Source: Kangiellaceae bacterium
GTDB lineage: Bacteria; Pseudomonadota; Gammaproteobacteria; Enterobacterales; Kangiellaceae
Direction: 5' to 3'
Assembly: GCA_030148365.1 (NCBI GenBank)
Contig: JASBTO010000122.1
Coordinates: 1-6,459, forward strand
DNA: 6,459 nt
Of the stretch, positions 5,738 through 6,459 are shown in pieces; positions within the stretch are counted from its first letter, which is position 1; each line of letters begins with the position of its first letter. The notes under the pieces are model-generated. The model saw only the letters and a list, made by a program, of their open reading frames with translations, was not told the DNA's origin and ran no database searches. A program made the translations under genes and the position numbers.

Positions 5738-5897
5738 CCGGACGCGGCTCGAAAACTTTTGCGAAATAACCCGAGATAGTGCATCATTACGCCCGATTTG
5801 CGCCCGTTGGCGCTTGAACCGGTATTCCCGACTGTCCAACCATTTGAGATTGCCGTCGGGGTAACCGGAAAAATTTTTCAGGAGAAGTCAGACCTTT
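5738..5897 (+). other. Intergenic region bpt-infA with leader structure and weak promoter candidates
   Basis: No coding sequence is supported here. A small perfect hairpin GCGCC-CGTT-GGCGC (5800-5813) lacks a T-tract. The best promoter-like pair is TTGCGA (5759-5764) and CATCAT (5782-5787) with 17 bases between, only 4 of 6 matches each. infA usually has its own promoters, so one is expected in this gap, but none is convincing by eye. The larger stem is listed separately. Confidence 0.4.
5819..5878 (+). promoter_or_regulatory. Interrupted long hairpin in the infA leader
   Basis: CCGGT (5819-5823) pairs with ACCGG (5864-5868). After a symmetric 2x2 internal loop, TCCCGAC (5826-5832) pairs with GTCGGGG (5855-5861), with one G-U pair and a 22-base loop. 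The stem is followed by AAAAATTTTT (5869-5878) and then the AGGAG ribosome binding site of infA at 5880. Its position suggests either an infA leader structure or a weak end point for bpt transcripts; the T-tract is five bases away from the stem, which weakens the terminator reading. Confidence 0.45.
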
Positions 5898-6116
5898 ATG
5901 GCGAAAGAAGACCATATTGAAATGCAGGGCAAGGTTCTTGAAACCCTGCCGAATACCATGTTCCGGGTCGAGCTGGAAAATGGCCACGTAGTCACGGCCC
6001 ATATTTCCGGCAAGATGCGCAAGAATTACATCCGCATCCTGACCGGCGACGAAGTTACGGTGCAACTGACACCCTACGACTTGAGCAAAGGCCGGATCGT
6101 ATTCCGCACCCGCTGA
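5898..6116 (+). CDS. infA: Translation initiation factor IF-1
   Basis: Small essential factor that binds the 30S A site and helps IF-2 and IF-3 select the initiator tRNA. The 72 residues are the exact family length and the sequence is near-canonical: a single OB-fold (S1-like) domain with LPNTMFRVELENGH (17-30), the nearly invariant AHISGKMRKNYIRI (34-47) that contacts 16S rRNA, and the C-terminal TPYDLSKGRI (58-67). ATG 5898 is preceded by AGGAG at 5880-5884, a rather long spacing of 13 bases. It lies after bpt and a structured 160-base gap, and is followed by a bidirectional terminator shared with convergent clpA. Confidence 0.98.
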   Translation: MAKEDHIEMQGKVLETLPNTMFRVELENGHVVTAHISGKMRKNYIRILTGDEVTVQLTPYDLSKGRIVFRTR

Positions 6117-6130
6117 CGGAAAACGCAGAC

Positions 6131-6158
6131 AAAAAAAGGGGCATGATGCCCCTTTTTT
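6131..6158. terminator. Bidirectional intrinsic terminator between infA and clpA
   Basis: GGGGCA (6138-6143) pairs with TGCCCC (6147-6152) around a TGA loop, flanked by A7 (6131-6137) on the left and T6 (6153-6158) on the right. Read on either strand this gives a G/C stem followed by a T-tract, so it can end both infA (plus) and clpA (minus) transcripts. It lies 14 bases after the infA stop and 15 bases after the clpA stop. Confidence 0.92.
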
Positions 6159-6173
6159 CGTGCCTGCTCACTT

Positions 6174-6459
6174 TTAGTGCGGCAACAGAGCCCGACGCGG
6201 CTGTATTTCCAGTTTGATTTCGTCGTCCTCAAGTGACACCAGGACTTCACCGCCATCGCTGAGATCGCCAAACAGAATTTCATTGGCCAGCGGTTTCTTC
6301 ACCTTTTCCTTGATAACCCGGGCCATTGGCCGCGCGCCCATGTGCGGATCGTAGCCCTGCTCGGCCAGCCACTGACGGGCTTCCGGCGTGGCTTCGATAT
6401 GTACCTTCTTGTCATCCAGCTGGCTTTGCAACTCGACCAGGAACTTGTCGACAATGGAC
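6174..6459 (-). CDS. clpA: ATP-dependent Clp protease ATP-binding subunit ClpA, C-terminal part (5' end beyond window)
   Basis: ClpA is the hexameric AAA+ unfoldase that feeds substrates to ClpP; with the adaptor ClpS it degrades N-degron proteins of the kind Aat and Bpt produce. Only the last 95 residues are here, beginning within the second AAA+ module (IVDKFLVELQSQLDDK) and running through the small C-terminal subdomain. QWLAEQGYDPHMGARPMARVI is close to E. coli ClpA; its GARP contains the sensor-2 arginine. KKPLANEILFG and a short tail ending LLPH follow. That tail is shorter than in E. coli, which ends in a longer charged extension. The stop is TAA at 6174. The match to ClpA rather than ClpB or ClpC rests on the DGG and PLANE motifs and on the neighbouring infA. 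Confidence 0.93.
   Translation of the reverse strand, partial: SIVDKFLVELQSQLDDKKVHIEATPEARQWLAEQGYDPHMGARPMARVIKEKVKKPLANEILFGDLSDGGEVLVSLEDDEIKLEIQPRRALLPH

Noticed and set aside
5787..6065. A 92-codon minus-strand frame overlapping infA
   Set aside because: It lies opposite the near-invariant infA gene and has no recognisable domain; a shadow frame.
1..6459. Search for a novel defence system, mobile element, CRISPR array or transferred island
   Set aside because: All eight genes are core gammaproteobacterial families in a conserved order with even composition. No transposase, integrase, tRNA, attachment repeat or regularly spaced repeat is visible.

Overview
The window is a stretch of core chromosome from a gammaproteobacterium, moderately GC-rich apart from one AT-rich intergenic region. 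Two lines of evidence support the assignment. Every protein reads as a close relative of the E. coli or Pseudomonas family member. The gene order (ftsK and lrp on one strand; ald, trxB, aat, bpt and infA on the other; then convergent clpA) also matches the neighbourhood these genes have in gammaproteobacteria. I would place it nearer to marine or pseudomonad-type lineages than to enterics: bpt is present, FtsK has a short linker, ald sits between lrp and trxB, and cydCD is absent between trxB and aat. I cannot name a genus. I see no mobile element, tRNA, rRNA or CRISPR.

Layout. Positions 1-1357 (minus) hold the N-terminal part of ftsK, cut by the window edge just after the Walker A motif. Positions 1414-1899 (minus) hold lrp. 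The AT-rich gap 1900-2030 separates lrp from the divergent ald (2031-3149). It carries a 27-bp imperfect palindrome, two Lrp-consensus-like 15-mers and an imperfect direct repeat. ald ends in a strong intrinsic terminator. trxB (3276-4223, GTG start) follows with its own likely promoter. A nested inverted repeat lies between trxB and aat (4302-5027). aat and bpt (5027-5737) overlap by one base (TGATG). The 160-bp gap before infA (5898-6116) can form a long interrupted hairpin just upstream of the ribosome binding site. A bidirectional terminator separates infA from the convergent 3' end of clpA (6174 to the right edge).

How the genes fit together. Lrp is the leucine/alanine-responsive regulator and ald encodes alanine dehydrogenase, so the divergent pair reads as a regulator facing a likely target. 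Aat and Bpt both attach leucine (Aat also phenylalanine) to protein N-termini, making N-degrons. ClpA is the unfoldase that, with ClpS and ClpP, destroys such proteins, so most of the bacterial N-degron pathway lies within about 2.2 kb. FtsK (chromosome segregation and division), TrxB (thiol redox) and IF-1 (translation initiation) are housekeeping.

I found no previously undescribed protein system. The observations most worth a second look are non-coding: the lrp-ald operator region, and the two structured elements upstream of aat and infA.
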